A DNA stretch of 64,000 nucleotides from Streptomyces sp. SW4 (GTDB taxonomy: Bacteria; Actinomycetota; Actinomycetes; Streptomycetales; Streptomycetaceae): positions 3,159,001 to 3,223,000 of the forward strand of contig QKWM01000004.1 in the NCBI GenBank assembly GCA_003248315.1, given 5' to 3'. The translations under genes and the position numbers were made by a program. The first letter of the stretch is position 1. Each line of letters begins with the position of its first letter. Positions 1 through 8,886 of the stretch are shown one piece after another. The notes beneath the pieces are model-generated. The model was given only the letters and a program-made list of their open reading frames with translations. It did not search any database and was not told where the DNA came from.

Positions 1-336
1 GGAGCCCTCTGGTTCACGTGGGCCGCCGGGGTGGGCGGCCAGGCCTCCGACAACGCGGCCGGACTGTTCCTGCTGCTGTTCGCGCTCGTGGCGCTCACCC
101 TGACCTTCGCCGGCGGGGACGTGCTCGGGCAGGGCACGTACGGGCTGCTGTTCGTCTCCCTGCTGCTCGTCGCGATCGCCCGCTTCGCCGGTGCGGAGGG
201 GCTCGCCGGGGCGGGCGGCTGGTTCGCGGTCGCCGCGGGGGCGGTGGCCTGGTACGCGGCGACGGCGGCGCTGGCCCACTGGCCGACGGCCGTGCCGCGG
301 CGCGGGGCGGGCCGGGGTGTGACGGCCACCGGTTAG
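1..336 (+). CDS. C-terminal part of a GPR1/FUN34/YaaH-type acetate transporter
   Basis: The reading frame is open from the first base and ends at TAG 336, so the 5' end lies outside the window. The roughly 111 visible residues form three or four hydrophobic helices separated by short glycine/alanine-rich loops (for example AAGLFLLLFALVALTLTF), followed by a short basic tail. The pattern and the WFTWA and YGLLFVSLLL stretches resemble the C-terminal half of Streptomyces GPR1/FUN34/YaaH (SatP) proteins, six-helix membrane channels for acetate and succinate uptake. The family signature normally lies in the missing N-terminal half, so this is recognition by resemblance. The gene converges on glmS, with a strong hairpin between them. 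Confidence 0.6.
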   Translation, partial: GALWFTWAAGVGGQASDNAAGLFLLLFALVALTLTFAGGDVLGQGTYGLLFVSLLLVAIARFAGAEGLAGAGGWFAVAAGAVAWYAATAALAHWPTAVPRRGAGRGVTATG

Positions 337-379
337 CTGCCGCCGGCCGGGGAGCGAGGGGCGGCTCCCCGGCGATGAG

Positions 380-422
380 GACGGCCCCCCGCGTGTGTGG
401 TGGCAACACGCGGGGGGCCGTC
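380..422. terminator. Bidirectional terminator between the transporter gene and glmS
   Basis: A perfect 17-bp inverted repeat (GACGGCCCCCCGCGTGT and its complement) with a 9-nt loop sits between two convergent genes. There is no U tract, as is common in Streptomyces. Confidence 0.85.
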
Positions 423-435
423 GGCGCGTCCGGTG

Positions 436-2253
436 CTACTCGACCGTCACCGACTTCGCGAGGTTCCGCGGCTTGTCGATGTCCCGGCCCAGGGCCAGGG
501 CCGTGTGGTAGGCGAGGAGCTGGAGGGGGATGCCCATGAGGATGGGGTCCAGTTCGTCCTCGTTCTTCGGGACGACGATGGTGTGGTCGGCCTTGGCCTC
601 CTCCTGGTGGGCCACCGCGAGGATCTGGCCGCTGCGGGCCTTGATCTCCTCCATCGCGGCGCGGTTCTTCTCCAGCAGGTCGTCGTCCGGCACGATCGCG
701 ACCGTCGGCAGGGCGGGCTCGATCAGGGCCAGCGGGCCGTGCTTCAGCTCGGAGGCCGGGTAGGCCTCGGCGTGGATGTAGGAGACCTCCTTGAGCTTCA
801 GGGAGGCCTCACGGGCGACCGGGTAGCCCCGGACGCGGCCGATGAAGAGCATCGAGCGGGCCTCGGCGTAGCTCAGGGCCAGCTTCTTGATCTCCTCCTC
901 CTGCTCCATGATCTCGGCGATCTGCCCGGGCAGCCTGCGCAGTCCCTCGATGATCCGCTTGCCGTCGCGGACGGAGAGGTCGCGGGTGCGGCCCAGGTGC
1001 AGGGCGAGCAGGGCGAAGGCGACCGTGGTGTTGGTGAAGCACTTCGTGGAGACGACGCAGACCTCGGGGCCGGCGTGCACGTAGATGCCGCCGTCCGCCT
1101 CGCGGGCGATCGCCGAGCCGACGACGTTGACCACGCCGAGGACGCGGGCGCCCTTGCGCTTGAGCTCCTGCACGGCGGCCAGCACGTCGTAGGTCTCGCC
1201 GGACTGGGAGACGGCGATGTAGAGGGTGTCGGGGTCGACGACCGCGTTGCGGTAGCGGAACTCCGAGGCCGGCTCGGCGTCGGCGGGGATGCGGGCCAGC
1301 TCCTCGATCATCTGGGCGCCGATCATGCCCGCGTGGTACGAGGTGCCGCAGCCGAGGATCTTCACGCGGCGGATCCTGCGGGCCTCGCGGGCGTCCAGGT
1401 TGAGGCCGCCGAGGTGCACGGTGGAGAAGCGGTCGTCGATCCGGCCGCGCAGCACGCGGTCCACGGCGTCGGCCTGCTCGTGGATCTCCTTGTGCATGTA
1501 GGTGTCGTGGCCGCCCATGTCGTAGGAGGCGGCCTCCCACTCCACGGTGGTGGGCTCGGCGGTGGTGCGGGTGCCCTCGGTGGTGTAGGTGCGGAAGTCG
1601 TCGGCCTTGAGGGTGGCCATTTCGCCGTCGTCGAGCGTGACTATCTGCCGGGTGTGGGCGACCAGGGCGGCGATGTCGGAGGCGACGAACATCTCCTTCT
1701 CGCCGATGCCGAGGACGACGGGGGAGCCGTTGCGGGCGACGACGATGCGGTCGGAGAAGTCGGCGTGCATGACGGCGATGCCGTACGTGCCCTCGATCAC
1801 CCGCAGGGTCTCGCGGACCTTGTCCTCCAGCTTCTCGGCCTGGGAGCGGGCGATGAGGTGGACGAGGACCTCGGTGTCGGTCTCGGAGAGGAACTCGACG
1901 CCGTCCGCCTCCAGCTTGCGGCGCAGGTCGGCGGCGTTGTCGATGATGCCGTTGTGCACGACGGCGACCTTGTTGTCGGCCGACATGTGCGGGTGGGCGT
2001 TCACGTCGGAGGGGGCGCCGTGGGTGGCCCAGCGGGTGTGGGCGATGCCGGTGGTGCCCTTGAACCGCGCCGGGACCCTGGCCTCCAGGTCGCGGACCCG
2101 GCCCTTGGCCTTGACCATCTTCAGGCCGGCGGCCTTCGGGGACGTGACGACGATGCCCGCCGAGTCGTAGCCGCGGTACTCCAGCCGCTGGAGGCCCTCC
2201 AGCAGCAGCGGGGCGACGTCACGCTTCCCGATGTATCCGACGATTCCGCACAT
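436..2253 (-). CDS. glmS: Glutamine-fructose-6-phosphate aminotransferase (isomerizing)
   Basis: This enzyme makes glucosamine-6-phosphate from fructose-6-phosphate and glutamine, the entry step to UDP-GlcNAc for peptidoglycan. The 605-residue protein is intact and of normal length. It starts MCGIVGYIG, with Cys2 as the N-terminal nucleophile of the class II glutaminase domain (about residues 1-220). The LEYRGYDSAG and HTRWATHG motifs follow, then two SIS sugar-isomerase domains (SQSGET near residue 350) and the canonical C-terminal end DKPRNLAKSVTVE. A GAGGAA ribosome site precedes ATG 2253. It begins 13 nt after a small conserved gene and is probably cotranscribed with it. Streptomyces usually carry two glmS copies; this context fits the copy next to the des cluster. 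Confidence 0.97.
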   Translation of the reverse strand: MCGIVGYIGKRDVAPLLLEGLQRLEYRGYDSAGIVVTSPKAAGLKMVKAKGRVRDLEARVPARFKGTTGIAHTRWATHGAPSDVNAHPHMSADNKVAVVHNGIIDNAADLRRKLEADGVEFLSETDTEVLVHLIARSQAEKLEDKVRETLRVIEGTYGIAVMHADFSDRIVVARNGSPVVLGIGEKEMFVASDIAALVAHTRQIVTLDDGEMATLKADDFRTYTTEGTRTTAEPTTVEWEAASYDMGGHDTYMHKEIHEQADAVDRVLRGRIDDRFSTVHLGGLNLDAREARRIRRVKILGCGTSYHAGMIGAQMIEELARIPADAEPASEFRYRNAVVDPDTLYIAVSQSGETYDVLAAVQELKRKGARVLGVVNVVGSAIAREADGGIYVHAGPEVCVVSTKCFTNTTVAFALLALHLGRTRDLSVRDGKRIIEGLRRLPGQIAEIMEQEEEIKKLALSYAEARSMLFIGRVRGYPVAREASLKLKEVSYIHAEAYPASELKHGPLALIEPALPTVAIVPDDDLLEKNRAAMEEIKARSGQILAVAHQEEAKADHTIVVPKNEDELDPILMGIPLQLLAYHTALALGRDIDKPRNLAKSVTVE

Positions 2254-2266
2254 AGATACGCATTCC

Positions 2267-2523
2267 TCAGCCGTAGACGATGCGGCGCAGCTGGCGGAGC
2301 GTCAGCTCCGGCGGTGCCACCGCCCGGTATTTCAGGTCCGCCTCGATCCGCTCGAAGATCGTCGCGTTGACCAGGCCCTGGGCCTGCAGTTCGCGGTGGC
2401 GGCGACGGACGTACTCCTCGGTCGTCTCGTCGAAGTAGGCGAGCACGTCCTGGATCACGCGCAGCGCCTCGCCCCGGCTCAGGGGGTGGTCCGCGTCAGA
2501 TGATCAACGAGTTCGTCGTGCAC
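2267..2523 (-). CDS. Small conserved protein upstream of glmS (one frame break)
   Basis: An 84-residue soluble, charged protein that I recognise only as a conserved Streptomyces hypothetical. Reading from GTG 2523, HDELVDHLTRTTP runs into a stop, but restoring one C in the five-base run 2482-2486 joins it to LSRGEALRVIQDVLAYF and on to the end IVYG. Without the repair the ORF would start internally at a GTG lacking a ribosome site. The protein is predicted to be mostly alpha-helical, with no signal peptide or membrane segment. It lies between a hairpin (2562-2585) and glmS and probably heads the glmS transcript. Function unknown. Confidence 0.7.
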
Positions 2524-2561
2524 CCGGTAGATCCTGGGGTACCGGTGCCGGTTTCGCAAGG

Positions 2562-2585
2562 AGCCTGCCCGATTTCGGGCAGGCT
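2562..2585. terminator. Hairpin after the DUF4429 gene
   Basis: AGCCTGCCCGA is followed at once by its perfect 11-bp complement, downstream of the minus-strand gene ending at 2623 and before the next minus-strand gene. It probably ends the upstream transcript. Confidence 0.65.
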
Positions 2586-2622
2586 GCCGCTCGATCCGGC
2601 GTCCGCGGCCGATGCGCGGGGC

Positions 2623-3495
2623 TCACATGCGCTTGAGGATCGCCTGTTTGGCGAGCGCGAACTCGTCGTCCGTCAGCACTCCGGCACGGTGCAGTTCGCC
2701 CAGTTCCCGCAGGCGGCGCAGCAGGGCGTCGTGATCGTCCTCCGCGGCGGCCTTCTTCTCCGGGGCCGGGGGCGCGTCCTGCGCGGCGGCGGGGCCCGCC
2801 GGGTGCGGCAGACGGGCCTGGACGGCGGCGGCGACCAGCGCCATCAGCGGGTCCCGCTTGAAGCCCCACAGCTCCACCGCGTTCGGGTCGTACTTCGGCG
2901 GCGCCTCGGTGGGGGCGTTCCGCACGGTGAAGCGGAGGTAGCCGTTGTCCAGGCCGACCGCCGGATGCCACTCCACGGCGGCTATGTCGGCCAGGCCCAG
3001 GGTGCGGGTGCCGGCGGCGACCTTGGCGTCCTCGGTCTTCCAGTTCCACTCCAGGCGGACCCGCTCGCCGTCGAAGCTCGCCGTGCCGTCGCCGGCCGAC
3101 ACCGACAGCGGCACGGACGGGCCGGGGAGCAGATAGGAGTCGACGGGGCCGGACGGCACCCCCTCCAGGAGGAGGGCGTTGCGCACCTCCTCCACGAAGT
3201 ACTCCGCGACGCCGTAGCGGTCGGATTCCACCACCAGCTGGTACGGGTCGTGCGGCTCGGTCAGCCGGCCGCCGGTGGCGTGCAGCAGGGGGTCGGCGCC
3301 GTCGCGCAGCCGCAGCCTGAGCCGGCCCGACTTCTTGCCCTGCTCGAACGACACCCCGGCCAACGCGCCCAGCGGGACGACGAGTTCACCCAGTTCCTTG
3401 CGGAGCAGACCGACGCTCTTGTCCCGGCCGGGCGTCAGTCGCAGGGCGTCGCCGTCGAAACTCCAGGTGCCGTCCTTCTGGATGATTTCCGTCAT
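2623..3495 (-). CDS. DUF4429 / SHOCT-domain protein
   Basis: A protein of about 290 residues. The open frame extends to 3630, but that part translates a GC-rich tandem repeat. The likely start is ATG 3495 (MTEIIQKDGTWSFDG), which begins directly at the first DUF4429-type beta repeat. Two homologous beta-rich units are visible, around residues 1-105 (TWSFDGDALRL) and 120-225 (TASFDGERVRLEWN). A Pro/Ala-rich linker follows, then a C-terminal SHOCT motif (LRELGELHRAGVLTDDEF, ending KQAILKRM). SHOCT is a short helical oligomerisation module. No signal or membrane segment is seen. It stands alone between two hairpins. Function unknown. Confidence 0.8.
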   Translation of the reverse strand: MTEIIQKDGTWSFDGDALRLTPGRDKSVGLLRKELGELVVPLGALAGVSFEQGKKSGRLRLRLRDGADPLLHATGGRLTEPHDPYQLVVESDRYGVAEYFVEEVRNALLLEGVPSGPVDSYLLPGPSVPLSVSAGDGTASFDGERVRLEWNWKTEDAKVAAGTRTLGLADIAAVEWHPAVGLDNGYLRFTVRNAPTEAPPKYDPNAVELWGFKRDPLMALVAAAVQARLPHPAGPAAAQDAPPAPEKKAAAEDDHDALLRRLRELGELHRAGVLTDDEFALAKQAILKRM

Positions 3496-3552
3496 GGGGT
3501 GGATTGTTTCATCAGAGCGGGCGCCAAGTGGTCCAGACCTCTCGCCGCCCCC

Positions 3553-3618
3553 GGACCCGCTCGGCGCACCGGCGACGGACCCGCTCGGCGCACCGGCCCC
3601 GGACCCGCTCGGCGCACC
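3553..3618. repeat. Three tandem copies of a 24-bp GC-rich unit
   Basis: GGACCCGCTCGGCGCACC recurs at 3553, 3577 and 3601, an exact 24-bp period with near-perfect copies. It lies upstream of the DUF4429 start and next to the des terminator. Translated on the minus strand it gives APSGSG-type repeats that I do not regard as coding. Confidence 0.8.
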
Positions 3619-3632
3619 GCCCGGACGCACTC

Positions 3633-3671
3633 GACGGGCGCCCCGGAGGACCGTACTCCGGGGCGCCCGTC
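3633..3671 (-). terminator. Terminator of the des operon
   Basis: A perfect 16-bp inverted repeat (GACGGGCGCCCCGGAG and its complement) with a 7-nt loop ends 17 bp past the desD stop codon. Confidence 0.85.
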
Positions 3672-3687
3672 CGTCCAGGGGCGCGGC

Positions 3688-5456
3688 CTAGCGGCCCGCG
3701 ATCGGGTTCTTCAGGGTGCCCACCAGCTGGAGCGCGCCGGACGGGTCCGCGAGGTCCACCATCTGCTTGTTGTCCCGCAGCTGGAGCCGGTTGAGGCAGG
3801 ACAGCGCGAACTCGGGCGCGAACATGTCGTACCGGTCGAACTTGTCGGCCAGCTCCGGCACCGACTCCTGGTACTCGCGGGTGACCTCCGCCACCGTGCG
3901 CCAGAAGTCGTCCTCCTCCAGGACCCCCTCGTCGGCCAGGTTCGCCGCGAGGAACCGGAAGAAGCAGTCGAAGACGTCCGTGAAGATCGACAGCAGCTTC
4001 ATGTCCTCCGGGACCTCCACGGCGATCCGGGAGACCTCCGGCGGCAGCACCGCGTCCGGGTCCATCACCGCGATCTCCTCGGCGATGTCCTTGTAGACCG
4101 CCCGCTGCACGACGCCGTCCTTCAGCACCAGGATGACGTTCTCGCCGTGCGGCATGAAGACCAGGTCGTAGGCGTAGAAGCTGTGCAGCAGCGGGACGAA
4201 GTAGGCCCGCAGGTAGCGCCGCAGCCACTCGGTGGGGCCAGGCCCGACTGCTCGACCAGCGCGCCGGCGAAGGACGCGCCCTCGTGGTCGACGTGCAGCA
4301 GCGAGGCCATCGTGGCCAGCGACTCGCCGTCCTGGAGCGAGGAGACCGGGCTCTCCCGCCACAGCGCCGCCAGCATCTTGCGGTAGGGCGAGTAGCGGTC
4401 GGTGGCCCGCTCGTACTCCAGGTGCCGGTAGCCGACCGCGGCCCGCTCCCGGATGATCGTGAGGCCCGTCGACTTCAGCACCGGGTCGCTCTCGATGAGC
4501 TGGGCGAGCCAGTCGTTGATCGCGGGCGTGGCCTCCATGTAGGCCGCGGACAGGCCCCGCATGAAGCCCATGTTGATGACGGACAGGGCCGTCTTCACAT
4601 AGTGCTTCTCGGGGTGGGTGGTGTTGAAGAAGGTCCGGATGGACTGCTGGGCCAGGTACTCGTCGTCGCCCTCGCCCAGGCACACCAGGAGCCCCCGGGC
4701 CACCTCGGCGGCGAAGGTGACGGTCAGCTTGTTCCACCACTGCCAGGGGTGGACCGGGATGAGCAGGTAGTCGGCCGGGTCCAGGCCCCGCTCGCGCAGC
4801 ACGCCGTGGAAGCGGTCGACGGTGGCCTCGCCCAGCTCCTGCCGGAAGAAGGACTCGTGCTCGATGCCGACGCCGGCGGTGAACGCGGCGCGGGAGCGGT
4901 GCGCTGCCACCCACACCAGGCGGACCGGGCTCGCGGTCTCCGGCGCGTACGACAGGTACTCGTGGATGCCGAAGCCGAGCCGTCCGTTGTTGGCCACGAA
5001 GCAGGGGTGGCCCTCGGTCATGCCGGTCTCGATCGCCTGGAAGCCGGCGCGGGCCAGCTCGGCGGCCGGGATCTGCGGCTTGGTGAGCTTGTAGCAGGTG
5101 CCGGAGAGGGTGGAGGAGATCTCCTCCAGGTAGACGGGCAGGATCTGGTCGCTCAGGCCCAGGGACTCCTTCAGCTCGATGAAGAAGTCCAGGGCGGCGA
5201 GCGGCAGGTCGGCGCCGTCGCGGTGGCGGGTGATGGAGCCGGCGTCGACCTGCCAGTGGTCCAGGGCGCGGACGGTGGCGGTGAAGCGGTAGGCGGTCTG
5301 GCCGTCGTCGCTGCGGACGACGTACCCCTCGCCGTCCCGCTCGGGGGTCAGCAGCCGCTCGTGCGTGAACTCGGCGAGCGCCTTGCGGATCAGCAGGCGG
5401 TTGGCCTTCTCCCAGCGCTCGGGCGACAGGTGGGCCACGGCGTCGGCGAGGCTCAT
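3688..5456 (-). CDS. desD: Desferrioxamine synthetase DesD (NIS synthetase, one frame break)
   Basis: An IucA/IucC-type NRPS-independent siderophore synthetase. It joins and cyclises N-hydroxy-N-succinyl/acetyl-cadaverine units into desferrioxamines E and B, using ATP. The N-terminal 440 residues carry the family hallmarks: HPCFVANNGRLGF, the nucleotide-site stretch IPVHPWQWWNK, and STLSGTCYKLT. The frame then breaks at the G run 4234-4237, where restoring one base turns LAPPSG into LAPTEW. The C-terminal part continues YLRAYFVPLLHSFYAYDLVFMPHGEN, cut here to HSFYAYDLVFMPHGEN, to KNPIAGR. The total of about 589 residues is normal. Its ATG overlaps the desC stop (ATGA). It is the last gene of desABCD and is followed by a perfect hairpin. 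Confidence 0.95.
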
Positions 5457-6012
5457 GCTCCCACCGCCTTCTCGAACTGCTCGCGGGTGCAGAAACTCAG
5501 CAACGCCTTCTTCTCCGGCTTCTGGATCTCGCGTTCGGGAACGAAGCCGACGGCTTCGTTCAGGGCGTGCACCGCCTTGTTGGCGACGTCCGGCTCGACC
5601 ACCACGCGACGGGTGGCCGGGTCCGCGAACAGGTGGCGCATCACCGCGGTGATCACGGCCCGGGTGAAGCCGTGCACGGGCCGGTCGGTCGGCGCGACCA
5701 GGAAGTGCATGCCGACGTCGCCCGGCTCGGGCTCGTACAGGCCGACCAGCTCGCGGTGGGCCGGGTCGTACTTCTCCATCAGGAACGCGGGGACCCCGTC
5801 GTGCAGCCCGAGGTAGGCGTGGTGGTGCTCGTCGGCGGCGATCTCCATGTAGGCGCGCTCGACGTCCACCAGCGAGGCGTCCTGCATCATCCAGAACGCG
5901 GCCTTGGGGTGGGTCACCCAGCCGTGCAGCAGCTCGGCGTCCCGGGTGGGGTCGAGCGGGCGGAGGGTGAGGGCGCCGACGCCGGGGGTGTGGGGGAGGC
6001 GGTGGTGCTCAT
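5453..6012 (-). CDS. desC: N-hydroxycadaverine acyltransferase DesC (one frame break)
   Basis: A GNAT-fold acyltransferase of the IucB/RhbD family that acylates N-hydroxycadaverine with succinyl-, acetyl- or longer acyl-CoA. The recognisable protein runs LTLRPLDPTRDAELLHGWV, then MEKYDPAHRELVGLY and DVGMHFLVAPTDRPVHGFT (the acyl-CoA-binding core), to EREIQKPEKKALLSF. The expected ATG 6012 overlaps the desB stop as ATGA, but its frame (MSTTASPTP) departs from the rest unless one base is restored in the run 5984-5988. I therefore choose 6012 with a frame break rather than the longer unbroken ORF, whose N-terminus is out-of-frame desB sequence. About 186 residues, typical of DesC. Confidence 0.93.
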
Positions 6013-7289
6013 ACGGCGAACTCCTGGAACGCGATGGTCTTCTCCACCGGGTAGTACTCGGTGCCGAGCAGCTCCCGGATGATGTAGCTGTTGCGGTAGG
6101 CACCCATGCCCAGGTCGGGGCTGGTGATGCTGTGGGTGTGGACACCCGCGTTCTGCAGGAACACGCCCTTGCCGGTGACGTCGATGGCGTAGTTGCGGGC
6201 CACGTCGAAGTTGCCCTGGGAGTCGTAGCGCAGGCGGTCGCGGACCGGCTTGAGGAACTCGGGCTCGGTGTACCGGTAGCCGGTGGCCAGGATCAGGCCG
6301 TCGGAGCGCAGTTCGAAGTCCTTGCCCTGCTCCTCCTGGCGGAAGGTGAGGGTGTAGGTGCCGTCGGCGTACCGGGCGTCGGTGAGCGCGGAGTTGGTCA
6401 GCAGCCGGGTGGGGACCGGTCCGCCCAGGTTCTTCTGGTAGAGCAGGTCGAAGATCTCGTTGATCAGGTCGCCGTCGATGCCCTTGAACAGGCCCTTCTG
6501 CTGGGCGGTGAGCCGGTAGCGGGTGGCCTCGGGCAGCGCGTGGTAATAGTCCACGTACTCCGGAGAGGTCATCTCCAGGGTGAGCTTGGTGTACTCCAGC
6601 GGGAAGAAGCGCGGGGAGCGGGTGACCCAGTTGAGCCGGTAGCCGTGGACGTCGATCTCGCTGAGCAGGTCGTAGTAGATCTCGGCGGCGGACTGGCCGC
6701 TGCCGACCAGCGTGATGGACTCCTTGCGCTGGAGCTCCGCCTTCTGCTGCATGTAGCGGGAGTTGTGGATGAAGTCGCCGGCCAGGCCCTGGCAGGCCTC
6801 CGGGACGTGCGGCGGGGTGCCGGTGCCCAGCACCAGGTGCCGGGCGCGGTAGGTGTCGCCGGTGGTGGTCTCCACGACGTACAGCCCGGCGCCCTCGTCG
6901 TACGTCACCTCGGTGACCGTCGTGCCGAAGCGGATGCTGCCCAGTTTGTTCGCGGCCCAGCGGCAGTAGTCGTCGTACTCGACGCGCAGCGGGTAGAAGT
7001 TCTCCCGGATGTAGAAGGAGTACAGCCGGCCCTTCTCCTTCAGGTAGTTGAGGAAGGAGTACGGCGAGGTCGGGTCGGCGAGGGTGACCAGGTCCGACAT
7101 GAACGGGGTCTGGAGGTGGGCACCGTCCAGGAACATGCCCGCGTGCCACTCGAAGTCCGGCTTCGACTCCAGGAAGACGCCGTTCAGTTCGGCGATGGGC
7201 TCGGTGAGGCAGGCCAGGCCGAGGTTGAAGGGGCCGAGGCCGATCCCCACGAAGTCGTACGTCGTGGCGGACTCAGGAAGCGCGGTCAA
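6009..7289 (-). CDS. desB: Cadaverine N-monooxygenase DesB
   Basis: A flavin- and NADPH-dependent N-hydroxylating monooxygenase of the lysine/ornithine hydroxylase family that converts cadaverine to N-hydroxycadaverine. The 426-residue frame is unbroken. FVGIGLGPFNLGLA near the N-terminus is the FAD-binding GxGxxN-like motif. TLVGSGQSAAEIYYDLL near residue 190 is the NADPH-binding motif. ILATGYRYTEPEF near residue 345 is the ATGY motif that closes these enzymes. The start lies inside the last codons of desA (17-nt overlap), so the two are translationally coupled. Second gene of the desABCD operon. Confidence 0.97.
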   Translation of the reverse strand: MTALPESATTYDFVGIGLGPFNLGLACLTEPIAELNGVFLESKPDFEWHAGMFLDGAHLQTPFMSDLVTLADPTSPYSFLNYLKEKGRLYSFYIRENFYPLRVEYDDYCRWAANKLGSIRFGTTVTEVTYDEGAGLYVVETTTGDTYRARHLVLGTGTPPHVPEACQGLAGDFIHNSRYMQQKAELQRKESITLVGSGQSAAEIYYDLLSEIDVHGYRLNWVTRSPRFFPLEYTKLTLEMTSPEYVDYYHALPEATRYRLTAQQKGLFKGIDGDLINEIFDLLYQKNLGGPVPTRLLTNSALTDARYADGTYTLTFRQEEQGKDFELRSDGLILATGYRYTEPEFLKPVRDRLRYDSQGNFDVARNYAIDVTGKGVFLQNAGVHTHSITSPDLGMGAYRNSYIIRELLGTEYYPVEKTIAFQEFAV

Positions 7290-8715
7290 GGGACTCTCCC
7301 AGGTACTGCTCGGCGTGGCCGGCGATCAGGTCGAGGACGGCGGCGATGTCCGCCGTCGTGGTCTCGGGGTTGAGCAGGGTGAACTTCAGGTAGTGGCGCC
7401 CGGCGACCTTGGTGCCCGCGACGACGGCGTCGCCGGAGGCGAACAGGGCCTTGCGGGCGTAGAGGTTGGCGCGGTCGATCTCGGCGGGGTCGGTGACGGC
7501 CGCCGGGATGTAGCGGAAGACCAGGGTGGACAGGGTCGGCTCGACCACCACGTCGAAGCGGGGGTCGGCGGCGAGCAGCTTCCAGCCCTCGGCCGCGAGG
7601 TCGCAGACCTCGTCGAACAGCTCGCCGATGCCGTCGGCGCCCATCACGCGCAGCGTCATCCACAGCTTCAGCGCGTCGAAGCGGCGGGTGGTCTGGAGGG
7701 ACTTGTCCACCTGGTTGGGAATACGTTCCTGCACCATGCGGCGCGGGTTGAGGTACTCCGCGTGGTAGGTGGCGTGGCGCAGCGTCGAGGCGTCCCGCAC
7801 CAGCACGGCGGACGAACTCACCGGCTGGAAGAAGGACTTGTGGTAGTCGACGGTCACCGAGTCGGCCCGCTCGATGCCCGCGATCCGGTCCCGGTACTTC
7901 AGGGAGGCGAGCAGCCCGCAGCCGTAGGCGGCGTCGACGTGCATCCAGACGCCGTACTGGCCGCACAGCTCGGCGATCTCCGGCAGCGGGTCGATGGAGC
8001 CGAAGTCGGTGGTGCCGGCGGTGGCGACGACGGCCATGGGGACCAGGCCGTCGTCGGCGCAGCGCTGGAGCTCGCGGGCGAGGGCGACGGTCTGCATCCG
8101 CTTGTCGTGGTCGACCGGGACCGGGACCACGGCGTCCTGGCCGAGGCCGAGGAGTTTCGCCGACTTCTTGACGCTGAAGTGGCTGACCTCGGAGGCGAAG
8201 ATGCGCAGGTCGGCGAGGTTCTCGGCCTTCGCCTCCTCGCGGGCCAGCAGCAGCGCCTGGAGGTTGGACTGGGTGCCGCCGGAGGTGAAGACGCCGTCGG
8301 CGGCGGGGCCGAGGCCGATGCGGGCGGTCGTCCAGTCGATCAGTTTCCGCTCGATGAGCGTGCCGCCGGCCGACTGGTCCCAGGTGTCCAGGGAGGAGTT
8401 GACGGCGGACAGCACGGCCTCGCCCAGCACGGCCGGGATGACGACCGGGCAGTTGAGGTGGGCCAGGTAGCGGGGGTGGTGGAAGTAGATCGCGTCCCGG
8501 AGGTAGACGTCCTCCAGTTCGTCGAGGACCGCGGCCGTGTCGTGCAGCGGCTTGTCGAGGTCGATCTCCTCGATGCGCGGGGACAGGGCGTCGACCGTGA
8601 CGCCGGTGAACGGACGGTCGGTGGCGGCGAGTTTGGCGGCCACCCGCTCGACTCCTTCGGTCACGGAGCGGCGGTACTGCTCCGCGGTGGCGTCGTTGAG
8701 CAGGTGCGAGCGCAT
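7273..8715 (-). CDS. desA: Lysine decarboxylase DesA
   Basis: A PLP-dependent group II decarboxylase that makes cadaverine from lysine, the first committed step of desferrioxamine synthesis. The 480-residue frame is intact. Visible hallmarks are HPRYLAHLNCP, the PLP phosphate-binding TSGGTQSNLQALL, the HVDAAYGCGLL stretch with the pyridine-nitrogen Asp, and DYHKSFFQP with the Schiff-base lysine at residue 293. An RBS GGAGGA lies 7 nt upstream of ATG 8715. The iron box at 8794 lies about 80 nt upstream of the start, so DmdR1 repression under iron sufficiency is expected. Confidence 0.97.
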   Translation of the reverse strand: MRSHLLNDATAEQYRRSVTEGVERVAAKLAATDRPFTGVTVDALSPRIEEIDLDKPLHDTAAVLDELEDVYLRDAIYFHHPRYLAHLNCPVVIPAVLGEAVLSAVNSSLDTWDQSAGGTLIERKLIDWTTARIGLGPAADGVFTSGGTQSNLQALLLAREEAKAENLADLRIFASEVSHFSVKKSAKLLGLGQDAVVPVPVDHDKRMQTVALARELQRCADDGLVPMAVVATAGTTDFGSIDPLPEIAELCGQYGVWMHVDAAYGCGLLASLKYRDRIAGIERADSVTVDYHKSFFQPVSSSAVLVRDASTLRHATYHAEYLNPRRMVQERIPNQVDKSLQTTRRFDALKLWMTLRVMGADGIGELFDEVCDLAAEGWKLLAADPRFDVVVEPTLSTLVFRYIPAAVTDPAEIDRANLYARKALFASGDAVVAGTKVAGRHYLKFTLLNPETTTADIAAVLDLIAGHAEQYLGESLDRAS

Positions 8716-8793
8716 GTGGGGGTCCTCCGGTGGGGACGGTCCGTGAGGGATGGAAGAGGCGGAACCCGGGGCGTTCTCGAGCTGAGCTCCAAC

Positions 8794-8812
8794 TTAGGTA
8801 AGCCTAACCTAA
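8794..8812. promoter_or_regulatory. Iron box in front of desA
   Basis: TTAGGTAAGCCTAACCTAA is a near-perfect 19-bp palindrome matching the actinobacterial DtxR/DmdR/IdeR consensus (TTAGGTTAGGCTAACCTAA type). It sits about 80 nt upstream of the desA start codon and should place desABCD under iron repression. Confidence 0.95.
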
Positions 8813-8886
8813 TCAGCGGCGGCGAAACGCGGGCTGGGGCGTGACGCGCATCACTCCTGCCCCAACTCCCCCCGCGTGCACGGCGG

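Noticed and set aside
397..2370. 657-codon plus-strand ORF opposite glmS
   Set aside because: It is antisense to an intact glmS and its product is a valine/glycine/aspartate-rich shadow typical of high-GC complementary frames.
3688..5456. desD as a pseudogene
   Set aside because: One missing base in a G run restores a full-length protein with all motifs, and the same error type recurs across the window.
2500..5816. Long plus-strand ORFs across the DUF4429 gene, desD and desC
   Set aside because: They are antisense shadows of real genes with no recognisable domain and no ribosome sites.
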